Source: Ruegeria profundi (lineage in GTDB: Bacteria; Pseudomonadota; Alphaproteobacteria; Rhodobacterales; Rhodobacteraceae). From it: 64,000 bases of DNA. A model generated the notes under the pieces. It was not told the origin of the DNA and searched no databases. It saw only the letters and a list, made by a program, of their open reading frames with translations. Both the position numbers and the translations under genes were made by a program. The stretch lies in assembly GCF_001507545.1 (NCBI RefSeq), contig NZ_LQBP01000006.1:1-64000 (forward strand), written 5' to 3'. How positions within the stretch are numbered: the stretch's first letter is position 1; each line of letters opens with the position of its first letter. Below, in pieces: positions 43,654 to 52,928 of the stretch.

Positions 43654-44412
43654 CTAGAGGTTGAGTTTCAGTTCGACTTTTTCAGGGACCAGATCATTTA
43701 TCATCTCTTCGATCCGGGCTTCCGTCAGTCCACCCGAGGTGATGAAAAGCAATGAAACGCGAGATTTTCCGGGAACGTGGTGTTTTCTGACCAGCTTCCA
43801 GCCGGCGTCTGCGGCCATGGCTTCAATGGCACCGCTGACTTTCAATGAGTGCTCTTCATCTGAAGCTTTGAGCGAAACTTCCACGCCCTTGTTTCGCCCA
43901 CCGAGCCAAATGAAACACCAACATACAACCGCCACCAGTGTGGCCATCAAGGGCAAGCCCAGCCCTACCGCCAGCCCAAGCACGGTGACTATAATCATTT
44001 CCACCGTGTCGACCGGGTCATCCATATTTGATCGGAACCTTAACAGAGCTCCAATTCCAAAAATCACGAACCCGATCATTGATCCGTGCTGTACGACCAG
44101 AAACCCAACCGCCATGCCGACAAGCGCGTATAGGAAGAACAGTCGCGGCATGACGATATCGCTGACACTTCTGCGGGCTCTCCGCCTCACAGGGTGATAA
44201 ACGATTAGTCCAGTCAATATGACAGTTACGATGACGTCGAGAGTAAAGAAATACAGTTCCTGTTTGCCCCGAAACTGTATCCAACGTCGTTCGATAAGTA
44301 TTTCCGACTCCGAAGTACCGGCCAACAAGGTCGCGGGGTCGACTTGTGACACCGCAGCGCCTGGCAACAGCACCATCAATAGCACGGCCATAAGTGGGAA
44401 CGTCGTGTTCAA
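43654..44412 (-). CDS. DUF4956-like membrane protein
   Basis: The 252-residue protein has an N-terminal signal or helix (about 5-22) and four more helices (about 52-72, 88-108, 110-128 and 138-165). The motif FGIGALLRFRSNMDDPVDTV resembles the conserved RFR segment of DUF4956 proteins. A soluble C-terminal domain of about 75 residues (from KGVEVSLKASDEEHSL) is ACT/MgtC-like in style. In other bacteria DUF4956 genes sit beside VTC polyphosphate and CotH-kinase genes, which would fit the secreted-kinase neighbour here. It is convergent with the metallophosphoesterase; the stops are adjacent. Confidence 0.65.
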   Translation of the reverse strand: MNTTFPLMAVLLMVLLPGAAVSQVDPATLLAGTSESEILIERRWIQFRGKQELYFFTLDVIVTVILTGLIVYHPVRRRARRSVSDIVMPRLFFLYALVGMAVGFLVVQHGSMIGFVIFGIGALLRFRSNMDDPVDTVEMIIVTVLGLAVGLGLPLMATLVAVVCWCFIWLGGRNKGVEVSLKASDEEHSLKVSGAIEAMAADAGWKLVRKHHVPGKSRVSLLFITSGGLTEARIEEMINDLVPEKVELKLNL

Positions 44413-44589
44413 CTTAACTTCCTTCCTGCTTACTCTAGCAGATTACGTTCCGCCAAAGACAATTCTTGTCCAATTCAATCGCAACAGTCGGGATCAGGTA
44501 AAGAGATTACAATGCACTCTTCGGACATCGCATCCAGACTGTGATACGAACGCTGATACGGAGATGTGGTCCAAGCGCGAGAAAATCCA

Positions 44590-45519
44590 ATGACAGAATA
44601 CAAGCCACTTCGGTCGAAACTTGGGTTTTCACGGTGCTTCCCCAAGCTTGGAACACTAGCTTCTTTTGCAAGCGCGACTGTTTCATTTCTGGCATGGATC
44701 GAGGGTGCCCATGCCGAGAGTCCAGGCTTGACACTCATCGACTCCTTCAAGGTGGCGGATAAATCGGAAGGCTTCTCGGAGCCTTCCGGATTGTCTCTGT
44801 CCAACGCGGAAGGCTTCTTATGGTCAGTAAGCGACGCTGAACCTAAACTGCACCTACTTGGAATCGACGGGGCATTAGGAAACTCATTCAAGCTGCCTTC
44901 ATTGGCGGGATCAGATCTGGAGGGCGTCGCATCACGAAAAGATGGGTCTGTTTTAGTACTTCAGGAAACTGATCGATCAATTCTAGTCGTTCACCCGACT
45001 GACCCCATTCAACTAACTACAATCCCTCTCACATCTCTCAAAGGCTACTCGGACGCCGCTGAATTGCTCGTCGGCAACCCTTTGAACAAGGGACCTGAGG
45101 GCATCGCCGTCGAACCGGAATCTGGGCGGGTCTTCATTGGCATTGAGGGACAACCAAGGTTGTTAATGGTCGTATCACCAGAGCTAGATGAAATTGTTGA
45201 GATGATTCCTTTAGCCCGCGATGCAGGTTTTATCTCCGAGCGTGTAGATGATGATGAACTGGATTTGAGCGGCCTGGCATGGTCCCCGTCCTCACGTTCT
45301 CTTTGGATTGTGAGTGACAAAAGCCGTCAAATCTTCGTCTACAATCCAGAGTCCAAGTCCATAAAGTCTATCAGTTTGACGTTCACAGAAGATGGAAAAC
45401 AAAAAGAAGTTAAACATCCCGAAGGGATCGCCCTCGATGAGACCCGAGGGCTTTTCTATATCCTGACAGACGACGCCAAGAAATCGCGGCTTTATGTTTT
45501 TAATATCCCCAAATTTTGA
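44590..45519 (+). CDS. SdiA-regulated/YjiK-type beta-propeller, secreted
   Basis: I use the ATG of MTEYKPLRS; a GTG at 44566 would add eight residues. The 309-residue protein has a long signal region ending near AHAES and then blades with the repeating pattern EPSGLSL, LWSVSDAEPKLHLLGIDG, DLEGVA, GPEGIAV, DLSGLAWSPSSRSLWIVSD and PEGIALDE. This is the SdiA-regulated (YjiK) fold, related to phytase-like propellers. A phosphoesterase or binding role is possible. Its direction is opposite to the DUF4956 gene; the two are divergent across about 180 bases. Confidence 0.75.
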   Translation: MTEYKPLRSKLGFSRCFPKLGTLASFASATVSFLAWIEGAHAESPGLTLIDSFKVADKSEGFSEPSGLSLSNAEGFLWSVSDAEPKLHLLGIDGALGNSFKLPSLAGSDLEGVASRKDGSVLVLQETDRSILVVHPTDPIQLTTIPLTSLKGYSDAAELLVGNPLNKGPEGIAVEPESGRVFIGIEGQPRLLMVVSPELDEIVEMIPLARDAGFISERVDDDELDLSGLAWSPSSRSLWIVSDKSRQIFVYNPESKSIKSISLTFTEDGKQKEVKHPEGIALDETRGLFYILTDDAKKSRLYVFNIPKF

Positions 45520-45607
45520 TCGCTAGAGAATGACGCTCACACCGCCACGTTAGCTTACGCAAGTTGTTGCAGCTAGCTTACCATTCCTCTTCTTTGGTCC
45601 GCCCTAA

Positions 45608-47986
45608 TCAGAACCGAACGCTTAAGTTTGCACCGAGACCATGCTCTTGGCCGTTGGAACGAACTGAGTAACCATACCCTGCCGTCAGTCTGGCCAGATC
45701 AGAAATCTGATACCCTAGCCCCAGACCAAGAACGAAACCATTTGCTCCTCGGTTTTGTCCGACTTGTGTGAACGTGCCAAATATCGGGCTCGTGACAGTG
45801 ATTTCGTGTTCACTGTCCTTGTTGGCAAAAAAATCATACTCGTAACGAGCAAAGGCAATTGGGGTTAGCACACCATTCTCTGTCAAGAAGTCGCGTTGAT
45901 AATCAACTCCAATGGAAGCAACCAGAGACTCTGCGTTCGCTTTTTCAATCGAGTAGTTGAAATCACCACCGCCCGTCTCTGTGCCTGAACCTTGTTGAAT
46001 ACGCCCGTAGTTCAATCCAAAAACCGTGGAAACCCTTGCACCGCTGTCCAGGTTAAACAACTTCCGTGCCTGGATACCGGCATGGATGCCCTCTTGGTCC
46101 AAATCAGACTTTGCCTCGCCTCCTGTAAAGCCATCAACAGAAGGGTTATTTCGCTTAGCGTCGGTTTCACCGAACATGTAACCGACCAGCCCGGAGAACT
46201 CCCAAGTTCCGGTTGTTGTACGCCCATAGACGCCCACATGATAGCTGTCGGTCGAAAAGTCCTGATCGACTTGATCGTGTTCATCCATGGAGGATGTCCC
46301 AAAACCTGCGTACACGCCGACCACACCTCTGTCGGTGCTTGCGACATCCGCTCCGACCAAAATGGTGCCCAGCGAATAGTCGAATGTCCCAAGGCCATTG
46401 CTTCCATCAACGTCCCCGCTCACATAGGCCGTGTCGATCCACCAGCGCCGATCAGAGCAGTCTATTGCGCCGCTCGGGCCCTGGGCCGAGTCGATGTCTC
46501 CCGATGCAATAGGTTGATCCTCATTGTTGAAGCCAACCGCTTGATACTTGCGGCAGTCAGCGTGGCTCAGCACAGTGTTGGTTATCAGGTCAAGTTGCTC
46601 AAGCCCAACGGTCAAATTGGAGGAATAGGGTTCTGCGTGCACACGATTAAACCCAGCCAAACCTGAATTGGTAAGCGTGTTAACGGTATTACCCAAGGTT
46701 GAGCCATTGGTCAGATTAGTTCCAGGTGACGTGTTTGTAGTGTTGGCCACCGCACCAGCAAGGTTGCTTGCATTGGGAGATCCAACAACTGATGGATGTT
46801 GCGGTAAACTCGAAACGGGGAGGGTCGAAAACGCTATGTCGATTCTACCGTCCGCGGTTGGCGTGTTTGAGATACTCAGACTGGATAGGGCGGGCAGAGA
46901 TCCTCCGGCAACAAGAGTTGGGGAGTTTCCATCGAAACTCGAGGCTTGAAAAACCGTGTAGTCGTTGCCAGCAGCATAGTCCTGCGCAGTCAGGCCAGGA
47001 CGAGCGGCTTCGACTTGTATGGTGGCGTTGTTGATACCAGTGACTGCGTCTGTTGACGAAACCAGATCCGCGTTTTGTGCCGCTGTGGGGTCGACTTCTG
47101 ATAAAATCGTCGACCCCGCATCGAAGAAAATTGCACTATTAATATTCAACGTCCCAATCGAAGAGCCCGGTGAAAGAACAGCGCCATTTCTCACGTTGAA
47201 ATTGAATGCATTCACGGTGCCATTACCGGCCAGAGTACCAAAGTTATCAAAATCGACCGTGGTTAAGCTGCTGGACGCGTCAAGCCTAAGTGTTGAACCA
47301 CCACCGATCACCATATTACTGGTGGCCGACATTGAACTGTTGGTCAGTGTAAAATCAGACGCTTGAGCACTTCTTGTCTGAATGTTGATCACACCAAACG
47401 CGATTTCCGTCGCGTTTGTTACTGTCAAGTTATCGTAAGTTAACGGCGTGTCTGATTGGAAATATACCTCGGTTGGATCAACATCACTCCCATTTGCGGG
47501 CGCAAATGTCATGGAGCGTCCTGATCCTATCGAAGTCCCTACAATATTGACTCTTAGCTTGCCGTTGATTTCCGTCGTCAGGGCCTCCCGTGAAACAAAG
47601 TCGCCGCTCCCAGCCGCGACATCGACGTTCAGCAAAGCCAGTACCGATGCTCTGTCTGGATTTTGACTCTGCCCCGGGACATACAGCTCAATTTCCCCAG
47701 AAGGCGTTATGGTGGAATTACCAATCAGAAGCGCCGTGGTGGGCCCGTTTGGAATTGGCAGGCAGGTTTTCACAGTAGAAGATATCGTCTGCCCGCTAAG
47801 AATGGTCTCTGTTCCAGCAGTGTATTCTTGACGCGGAGCACCAACTTCAACGCAAGATTGCGAACTTTGGGCCTGGGCATCGCCGGGCAGTAAGAAGTAC
47901 ACCAAGGCTCCCAGAGTGAGCTTAGAGAAAAGTGCGCGATCAACGTAAGGCGCTACGCTTGCCTGAACTCGATACTTTGTTTCCAT
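45608..47986 (-). CDS. Autotransporter with C-terminal beta-barrel
   Basis: The 792-residue protein has an N-terminal signal (LTLGALVYFLLPGDAQA, about 23-40), a serine/threonine-rich passenger with beta-helix-like repeats (SSLTTVDFDNFGTLAGNGTV) and the autotransporter domain in the last 280 residues. It ends GLGANLSVRF with a C-terminal Phe. There is no obvious catalytic motif in the passenger, so an adhesin-like role is likely. It is transcribed leftwards, convergent with the propeller gene. Length and layout are typical. Confidence 0.85.
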   Translation of the reverse strand: METKYRVQASVAPYVDRALFSKLTLGALVYFLLPGDAQAQSSQSCVEVGAPRQEYTAGTETILSGQTISSTVKTCLPIPNGPTTALLIGNSTITPSGEIELYVPGQSQNPDRASVLALLNVDVAAGSGDFVSREALTTEINGKLRVNIVGTSIGSGRSMTFAPANGSDVDPTEVYFQSDTPLTYDNLTVTNATEIAFGVINIQTRSAQASDFTLTNSSMSATSNMVIGGGSTLRLDASSSLTTVDFDNFGTLAGNGTVNAFNFNVRNGAVLSPGSSIGTLNINSAIFFDAGSTILSEVDPTAAQNADLVSSTDAVTGINNATIQVEAARPGLTAQDYAAGNDYTVFQASSFDGNSPTLVAGGSLPALSSLSISNTPTADGRIDIAFSTLPVSSLPQHPSVVGSPNASNLAGAVANTTNTSPGTNLTNGSTLGNTVNTLTNSGLAGFNRVHAEPYSSNLTVGLEQLDLITNTVLSHADCRKYQAVGFNNEDQPIASGDIDSAQGPSGAIDCSDRRWWIDTAYVSGDVDGSNGLGTFDYSLGTILVGADVASTDRGVVGVYAGFGTSSMDEHDQVDQDFSTDSYHVGVYGRTTTGTWEFSGLVGYMFGETDAKRNNPSVDGFTGGEAKSDLDQEGIHAGIQARKLFNLDSGARVSTVFGLNYGRIQQGSGTETGGGDFNYSIEKANAESLVASIGVDYQRDFLTENGVLTPIAFARYEYDFFANKDSEHEITVTSPIFGTFTQVGQNRGANGFVLGLGLGYQISDLARLTAGYGYSVRSNGQEHGLGANLSVRF

Positions 47987-48807
47987 AAGCTCTCTCCACT
48001 AACTTCACAAACGCGGTCACAACCTTTTGCGATGATCCGGAGATCATTTGAGCACAAAAAAGTACTCGGATGACAGAACGCTTTGGCGAATGGTTTTTAA
48101 TGGGGGCCGCGGCGCAACAGTGCCGCTTGAAGATTATTCGCCCCGCGATAGAATTCACTCACAAAACTGCAAGAACTCTACCCGGAGTATTCGCGCATGC
48201 AGAAAGCACACCAGTTACGTCCGGCTGCTGCGACGAAGCGCATACAGCGGTCGTTCAATCAAAGTGCAGCGAGTTGTCGAATGCCGGTGTTAGAACTATG
48301 GATTGGGCGGATGATGTTTGCGCCCAACTGTCACGCGTCGCGGCGAACTGCAGAGGAACTCTTCTGCAGGGAAAGGAGCCCCACGGTGGAAGTGCGGAAA
48401 GTTGGACTGGATATCGGTTTCGCCACGCTCAAAGGCTCGTCCACGGCGGTCAATTCCCAGCGCTTAGCCTGCAACTCCGGCGTGTCGAAATCTCGGATCA
48501 TGGAAGCGTCTGAAGGCATAGTCTGCTGCGGAAATGGTGCCGCAGAGAAGGTCATCGACAACGCTTTCGTTAGAGAGCCATACGACCCTTGGAGTATCAG
48601 TGTTGCTTAAGATGGCGATACCATTCGCGCGATGACGTCGCGCAGCTTTTTCGATCACAGCCGCCGACAGGGTTCCAGTTCGGGCTGCTTGGCGAAGAAC
48701 GGTCGAAATTCCTTGTCTTCAGTGATGGTGACGAAACTAAATCGAATTCGGTGACAACTCCGGCGAACCATGCAGCGGAACCTTAGGTACATGATGGAGA
48801 ATCGAAA
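47987..48807. other. Gap between autotransporter and secreted-protein group
   Basis: The only coding trace is the fragment at 48631-48786. Frames such as one at 48070 have good length but no recognisable signal or family. A divergent promoter for the autotransporter should lie at its left end, but I cannot identify boxes with confidence. Confidence 0.4.
48631..48786 (+). pseudogene. Fragment of a paralogue of the secreted protein at 51944
   Basis: The frame reads DDVAQLFRSQPPTGFQFGLL then GEERSKFLVFSDGDE, which aligns with PPRGFIVALLGQDRSEFLVF of the 257-residue protein at 51944-52717, near its C-terminus. Only this piece survives; no signal peptide or N-terminal part precedes it. Confidence 0.65.
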
Positions 48808-49329
48808 ATGGAGACTAAGATAGCCAGAAAGAGCAATCGCGACGATGCCCGGAAATGGGCGTTCTTTCTCTGTACAATCTTGACGGCATTCAACACTGGT
48901 CCGGCAATTGCACAAGATTGGTCTGCGCTGCCGGCGCAGTTGGCCGAAAAGGTCGAAGCCGCCCAAAGGGCTTGTTCTGAATTCGAGAACGGACAGTTCG
49001 CCCTGGAGTTCGGTGCGGTTCGCCGCGTGGATCTGGACGGAGACCTCCAGCGGGACTGGGGGCTGGACGAAAGTGGATTCTCGTGTTCGACCGCTGCATC
49101 ACTCTATTGTGGTACAGGCGGTTGCATGTCCCATTTCCTGATCGAGGATCGTGCGTTTTCGCTTCTCAATCAGGGTTGGGAGATGGCGAACATCGGCCCG
49201 TTCCGGGTGCTTCTGGCGGATGTGCATGGCTCGCAGTGTGAAGGTATCAACCCAACGCCCTGCATCGTAGCCAGCGCATGGGATTCAGAAGAAAAGGTGT
49301 GGCGCAGCACGCGCGCTGAGTGGGAGTAG
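48808..49329 (+). CDS. Secreted conserved hypothetical protein
   Basis: The 173-residue protein has an N-terminal signal (AFFLCTILTAFNTGPAIAQD, about 18-37) and a mature domain with several cysteines (ACSEF, GFSCSTAASLYCGTGGCM, GSQCEG and TPCIV) that should form disulfides. The pattern VRRVDLDGDLQRDWGL and CGTGGCMSHF occurs in secreted hypotheticals of this group. GATGGAGAATCGAAA precedes the ATG. No function is known. Confidence 0.75.
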   Translation: METKIARKSNRDDARKWAFFLCTILTAFNTGPAIAQDWSALPAQLAEKVEAAQRACSEFENGQFALEFGAVRRVDLDGDLQRDWGLDESGFSCSTAASLYCGTGGCMSHFLIEDRAFSLLNQGWEMANIGPFRVLLADVHGSQCEGINPTPCIVASAWDSEEKVWRSTRAEWE

Positions 49330-49352
49330 CGTATTTGAAACGACACCTCGAA

Positions 49353-49661
49353 ATGATTATGCTCTATATCGGCACCATCGCATCGGTGCTGGCTGTTGCG
49401 GGATGCGCTGAAACCACTCCTGAGGTTGCCACAAGCGAATCTGATCCGGAATTGATCTTCGTCCGCGGCTACAGAAGCGCTGCTGATGATTGCCGCCTCG
49501 TTGGCGAAAGCGCTTTTACCCTCGATTTCTTAGACGACGCTGCCGATCTTGTAGCGTGTTCGACCGGTTCGACGGATATGGATGAACTCATGGCACAGAC
49601 TGGTGTGCCAATCCTGACCCAGACGAACAGCTACACATTATTCAGCGTACCGCGAAGGTAA
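49353..49661 (+). CDS. Small lipoprotein
   Basis: From the ATG of MIMLYIGTIASV the protein has 102 residues and a lipobox AVAGCAETT (about Cys17). The mature part has two cysteines (DDCRLVG and LVACSTG). A longer GTG start at 49320 would overlap the previous gene by 10 bases but add an unlikely N-terminus. It is probably translated with the preceding secreted protein. The family is not recognised. Confidence 0.6.
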   Translation: MIMLYIGTIASVLAVAGCAETTPEVATSESDPELIFVRGYRSAADDCRLVGESAFTLDFLDDAADLVACSTGSTDMDELMAQTGVPILTQTNSYTLFSVPRR

Positions 49662-49670
49662 GAAACATCC

Positions 49671-50510
49671 ATGTCCGCGTCCCAATTCATTTTTTCTTGC
49701 GTTCCCACAACAATGGCAACCATTACAAGAATCACGGCCACTGCGAGGAGTGCAACGACATCTTTCAGAGAAAAGTTGTCCACATCGTTTGCCATCTCAC
49801 TATTGGCTGCAGCTGTGATCGGGAACAACGCTGCGGGGGATCCTATACCCGAGGGTCCACCTGGCGACATTGGCACCTTGACCGAGGAAGACTTCATTGT
49901 CGATGGATCTGCAGGTGGCGCAAAACGCTTTACCTTCACCAATGGCGAGCGAAGCCTGTATTTCATCCCCATGATCCATATTGCCGAGCAGCCTTTCTAT
50001 GATCGTATTGCCGCTGAGGTCGAACGCCTCAAGCTAAATGGAGCGGACCTCTATTACGAGTTTATCGACTTCGACACGGCCAGCGTCGCCGACAAACGAA
50101 GGATACGCGCAATGCTGGGCATGCTGCCCTCGCCGGCCTTCTATGCCGAGAACGTGTCGGACGGTCTTGTTGCACAGGACAACGAGGCTTTCCTTGGCTT
50201 CCCAGGTGGTCAGGATGTGAACGTGGATCTGACACCAGCACAAATCGCAGACGCCTATGAAATGCTGATTGGACCACTCGAAATCAGCGAAGAGAACCTG
50301 TCGACGCCCATGAGAGACTTCGTTCTGCCGACTGCGGACCCTGCGCGGGTCACGCAGATCACAGTTGACGCACGTAACAGACACTTGGCAGCCGTGATCG
50401 ATACCGCTCCGGGTAACGTCGTTGTCCTCTATGGCGCAGCGCATGGCGCGGGGACCCTGCAAGAATTGCGGGCTCTCGATCCCGAATGGCGGCGCGCGCC
50501 CACATTTTGA
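49671..50510 (+). CDS. TraB/Tiki-like secreted protein
   Basis: The 279-residue protein has an N-terminal hydrophobic segment (about 40-55) after an ambiguous leader and the TraB/PrgY/GumN signature blocks. FIPMIHIAEQPFYDRIAAE is at about 98-116 and VVVLYGAAHGAGTLQELRAL is near the C-terminus, with the conserved GAAH and a Glu in EVERL. Such proteins share the Tiki metalloprotease fold and in bacteria lie in the envelope. The exact start is uncertain. It completes the run of exported genes from 48808. Confidence 0.7.
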   Translation: MSASQFIFSCVPTTMATITRITATARSATTSFREKLSTSFAISLLAAAVIGNNAAGDPIPEGPPGDIGTLTEEDFIVDGSAGGAKRFTFTNGERSLYFIPMIHIAEQPFYDRIAAEVERLKLNGADLYYEFIDFDTASVADKRRIRAMLGMLPSPAFYAENVSDGLVAQDNEAFLGFPGGQDVNVDLTPAQIADAYEMLIGPLEISEENLSTPMRDFVLPTADPARVTQITVDARNRHLAAVIDTAPGNVVVLYGAAHGAGTLQELRALDPEWRRAPTF

Positions 50511-50831
50511 CCGGCCGACCCCACGTGACAGTTTAGCATCGACGCCCGAGAAAGAGTGCGTGCGTCTTCGCGTCTGGTTTACCCTAGAAGCGTGCTTCAC
50601 TCAAAGAGCAAGATGAGGTGACACGGAGGCCAAGGTATGGGTAGGGTTTACTAGGTGCATTTTGTACTTCCGCTACAGGGAAACCGAGCGCTGCTTCAGA
50701 GAAGATTCTAAGGTGGCTAATTTGGACACTCACCGGTTTTGAGGGAGCAGTGCCAAGGCGATTGACTAAGCCGTGGAGTAGGGTCCATGATTTCAGAGAG
50801 ATCGGGCCGCCGCTCTAAGGAGTTCGGAAAT
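50511..50831. other. Gap without a gene
   Basis: No frame in this stretch has a convincing start or family match. It presumably carries the promoter of the DUF805 gene at 50832, preceded by AAGGAG. Confidence 0.4.
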
Positions 50832-51347
50832 ATGGGATTTGTTCAAGCAACCAAAACGTGCTTTGGAAAGTACTTTGTTTTTTCCGGGCGTGCAGTGAGG
50901 TCTGAGTACTGGTGGTTTGTGCTGTTTGTTGTTCTCGTAAGCCTCATCTTTGCAATCGTCGACGCATCAATCTTTGGGACGGATCCCGAAACCGGACAAG
51001 GCATCCAAGTCCTGACCCCAATTTTTCAGCTGGCCGTTCTAATACCCATGCTGGCTGCTGGATGGCGTCGACTGCACGACACAGGTCGACCGGGCTGGTA
51101 TTTGCTTTTGCCTGCAGCACTAAGCATCGCGACTGTGCTCATGCTGTTCAGTGGCATCGCAGTGTTCTCTGCGCTCGAGCAAGGCGCGAATGATCCTGAA
51201 ACTCTGAGGGGCCCAGCGGCTTTCCTCGGTGTCACCGGGTTGATGGTTGTCGGTATTCTGCAACTCATACTCACAGTGCTCATGATCTGGTGGCTAAGTC
51301 GACCGTCACAAGAAGGCGATAATGCATACGGTCCCGCTCCAGTTTGA
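50832..51347 (+). CDS. DUF805 membrane protein
   Basis: The ATG at 50832 follows AAGGAGTTCGGAAAT. The 171-residue protein has the DUF805 hallmarks VFSGRAVRSEYWWFVLF (about 18-34) and RRLHDTGRPGWYLLLP (about 79-94), with four hydrophobic helices. The family is widespread in bacterial inner membranes and of unknown function. An in-frame start at 50787 has no better signal. Confidence 0.88.
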   Translation: MGFVQATKTCFGKYFVFSGRAVRSEYWWFVLFVVLVSLIFAIVDASIFGTDPETGQGIQVLTPIFQLAVLIPMLAAGWRRLHDTGRPGWYLLLPAALSIATVLMLFSGIAVFSALEQGANDPETLRGPAAFLGVTGLMVVGILQLILTVLMIWWLSRPSQEGDNAYGPAPV

Positions 51348-51493
51348 CGCTATGACGCAGACTTGGTCAGAGGTTTTGCGGGGACTAAGTAAAGTTGCTT
51401 GGGAGAATACTAAGGAAGAATCTACGGTTTGCCTGCACAGGTCTCGCTATTCCGACTGTCTACAACCAACAGAATCAAATTAGGGGGGAAAAA

Positions 51494-51784
51494 GTGTCTA
51501 ACTATTCAAAAATTGGCTTTGCAGTCTTCGTTGCAACGGCTGTCGCAGGTTGTGTCGAGACAACGCAACCCGGCTCTGGAGACGGTGAAGCTGTCGCGCG
51601 CGCCAATTGCGTCGCGGATGTCAACTCTACCGTCGGTGTCACCGGTTCGTCAGTGAACGACGTTACTCGCCTTGAAGATGGCTTTAGCCTGCTCATGAAC
51701 GTACCCGGCGCACAAAATTTCTGGGTCTGCGAGACGACTCCGTCCGGCGCTGTCACGTCCGTGTTCTTCATGGGTGAAGGATAA
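51494..51784 (+). CDS. Small lipoprotein, W-x-C family
   Basis: A GTG preceded by AGGGGGGAA gives a 96-residue protein with a lipobox AVAGCVET (Cys20). The mature part carries two cysteines, in ANCVADVNST and FWVCETTPSG, and matches the general layout of the lipoprotein at 38297 and the first domain of the protein at 39315 (Cys, short spacer, WxC, Gly-rich end). The family is found in the same organism group without a known function. Confidence 0.7.
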   Translation: MSNYSKIGFAVFVATAVAGCVETTQPGSGDGEAVARANCVADVNSTVGVTGSSVNDVTRLEDGFSLLMNVPGAQNFWVCETTPSGAVTSVFFMGEG

Positions 51785-51943
51785 GCTCTTTGAAGCGGAC
51801 GGTCTAAAGAGCCGCCTATTCCAAGAGGAAAAAAGATGTGAAGCGGGTGTAGCTTTGGGCACTAGGTTGATGAGTCAACTGGCTCTCACGAATTTGAACA
51901 CCGGCAGCCGCCGGTTCCGCTCTCTACAATAATGAGGTCATAA

Positions 51944-52717
51944 ATGAACAGGCTTTCCATATTATTTACGTCCTTTTTGCTCGCTGCTCCATTGTCGGCA
52001 ATGGCAGATTGGCAGTTTAGTTCAGGCCCAAGCCCTAATGCATTCATTCAGGCGAACAATATCACTTTAGAACTGCAATGCGACCGCATACGGTTTGCTC
52101 CAGCAGGCTATGAAGACAGCCAGGACATCGTGAACAAGCAGGGGCTTTCGTTTCGATTCATGAGCAACGGCACAACTGAAGTCGGTGCGTTTCAGGCCGG
52201 GCGGGCCAACAGTTCCTTCCGGGTTGTGGACAATTACCCCGTAGAAATTGAGTTCAATGACGCCAATGACTACGTGTTTATTCTGGATCAGATTGCCGCT
52301 AACGCGACGCTCAATCTCTCTATGACCGATCAGGACATTTCGTATGCGATCCTCGAATTGAAGGGGTCTTCGGCGGCCATCCGTTCGTTGAAACGCAGTT
52401 GTAGTAACCTCGCCTCGTCGGGTTCAGGTTCCCGTCCGGAAGCACCTGAAGGCGTAGTCTACTGCGGTGGGGGCGGCACTCAGCGACAGATCGAATATGC
52501 CATTGTCGACACCGGCAGCGACTGGGACGCGCGTGTTACGGTCAACGGTGAAACGATGGACGCAATGACGTCCTACAGCTACTTCGGCAATGCAGAGCCG
52601 CCGCGTGGCTTTATCGTCGCTCTCTTGGGCCAGGACCGTTCCGAGTTTCTCGTTTTTGAAGATGGTTCAGAGCGTTGGATCGAATACGGAGACTATCGAT
52701 ATGATCAGTGCAACTAG
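51944..52717 (+). CDS. Secreted hypothetical protein, 257 aa
   Basis: The protein has a signal peptide (1-20, ending AMAD) and a mature region with several cysteines (LELQCDRIR, RSCSNL, VVYCGG and YDQCN). The C-terminal block RGFIVALLGQDRSEFLVFED is also present as a fragment at 48631. The family is not recognised. The next gene starts inside its 3' end (52701), so they are probably translated together. Confidence 0.7.
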   Translation: MNRLSILFTSFLLAAPLSAMADWQFSSGPSPNAFIQANNITLELQCDRIRFAPAGYEDSQDIVNKQGLSFRFMSNGTTEVGAFQAGRANSSFRVVDNYPVEIEFNDANDYVFILDQIAANATLNLSMTDQDISYAILELKGSSAAIRSLKRSCSNLASSGSGSRPEAPEGVVYCGGGGTQRQIEYAIVDTGSDWDARVTVNGETMDAMTSYSYFGNAEPPRGFIVALLGQDRSEFLVFEDGSERWIEYGDYRYDQCN

Positions 52718-52928
52718 GCGCGCCGCGAAAGTGACCCTGATCTCGGCGCTGTTCTCTTTGACCATTGGTGCGGCTTTATGGGTCCTCTATTGGGTGCAAG
52801 GTGTGCAGATTGACGAGGACGGAGTGCTGCGCGAAGCGTTTTTCCTTCTCGGCCTTGGGTGGATATTCACCTTAGGTGCAGTGGCGATGCTTCTGACGTC
52901 GCTGTTTCTTTATTTTTGGAACCGTTAA
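52701..52928 (+). CDS. Small two-helix membrane protein
   Basis: The ATG follows CGGAGACTATCGAT and overlaps the upstream gene by 17 bases. The 75-residue protein has two hydrophobic helices, about 11-30 and 48-71, around a short polar loop (QGVQIDEDGVLRE). It ends with FLYFWNR and shares its last base with the next start (TAATG). It may be a membrane partner of the SecD-head-like protein downstream. Function is unknown. Confidence 0.65.
   Translation: MISATRRAAKVTLISALFSLTIGAALWVLYWVQGVQIDEDGVLREAFFLLGLGWIFTLGAVAMLLTSLFLYFWNR

Noticed and set aside
48070..48513. 147-residue plus-strand frame after the autotransporter gene
   Set aside because: No signal, domain or start site is recognisable, and composition resembles the other gene-free gaps.
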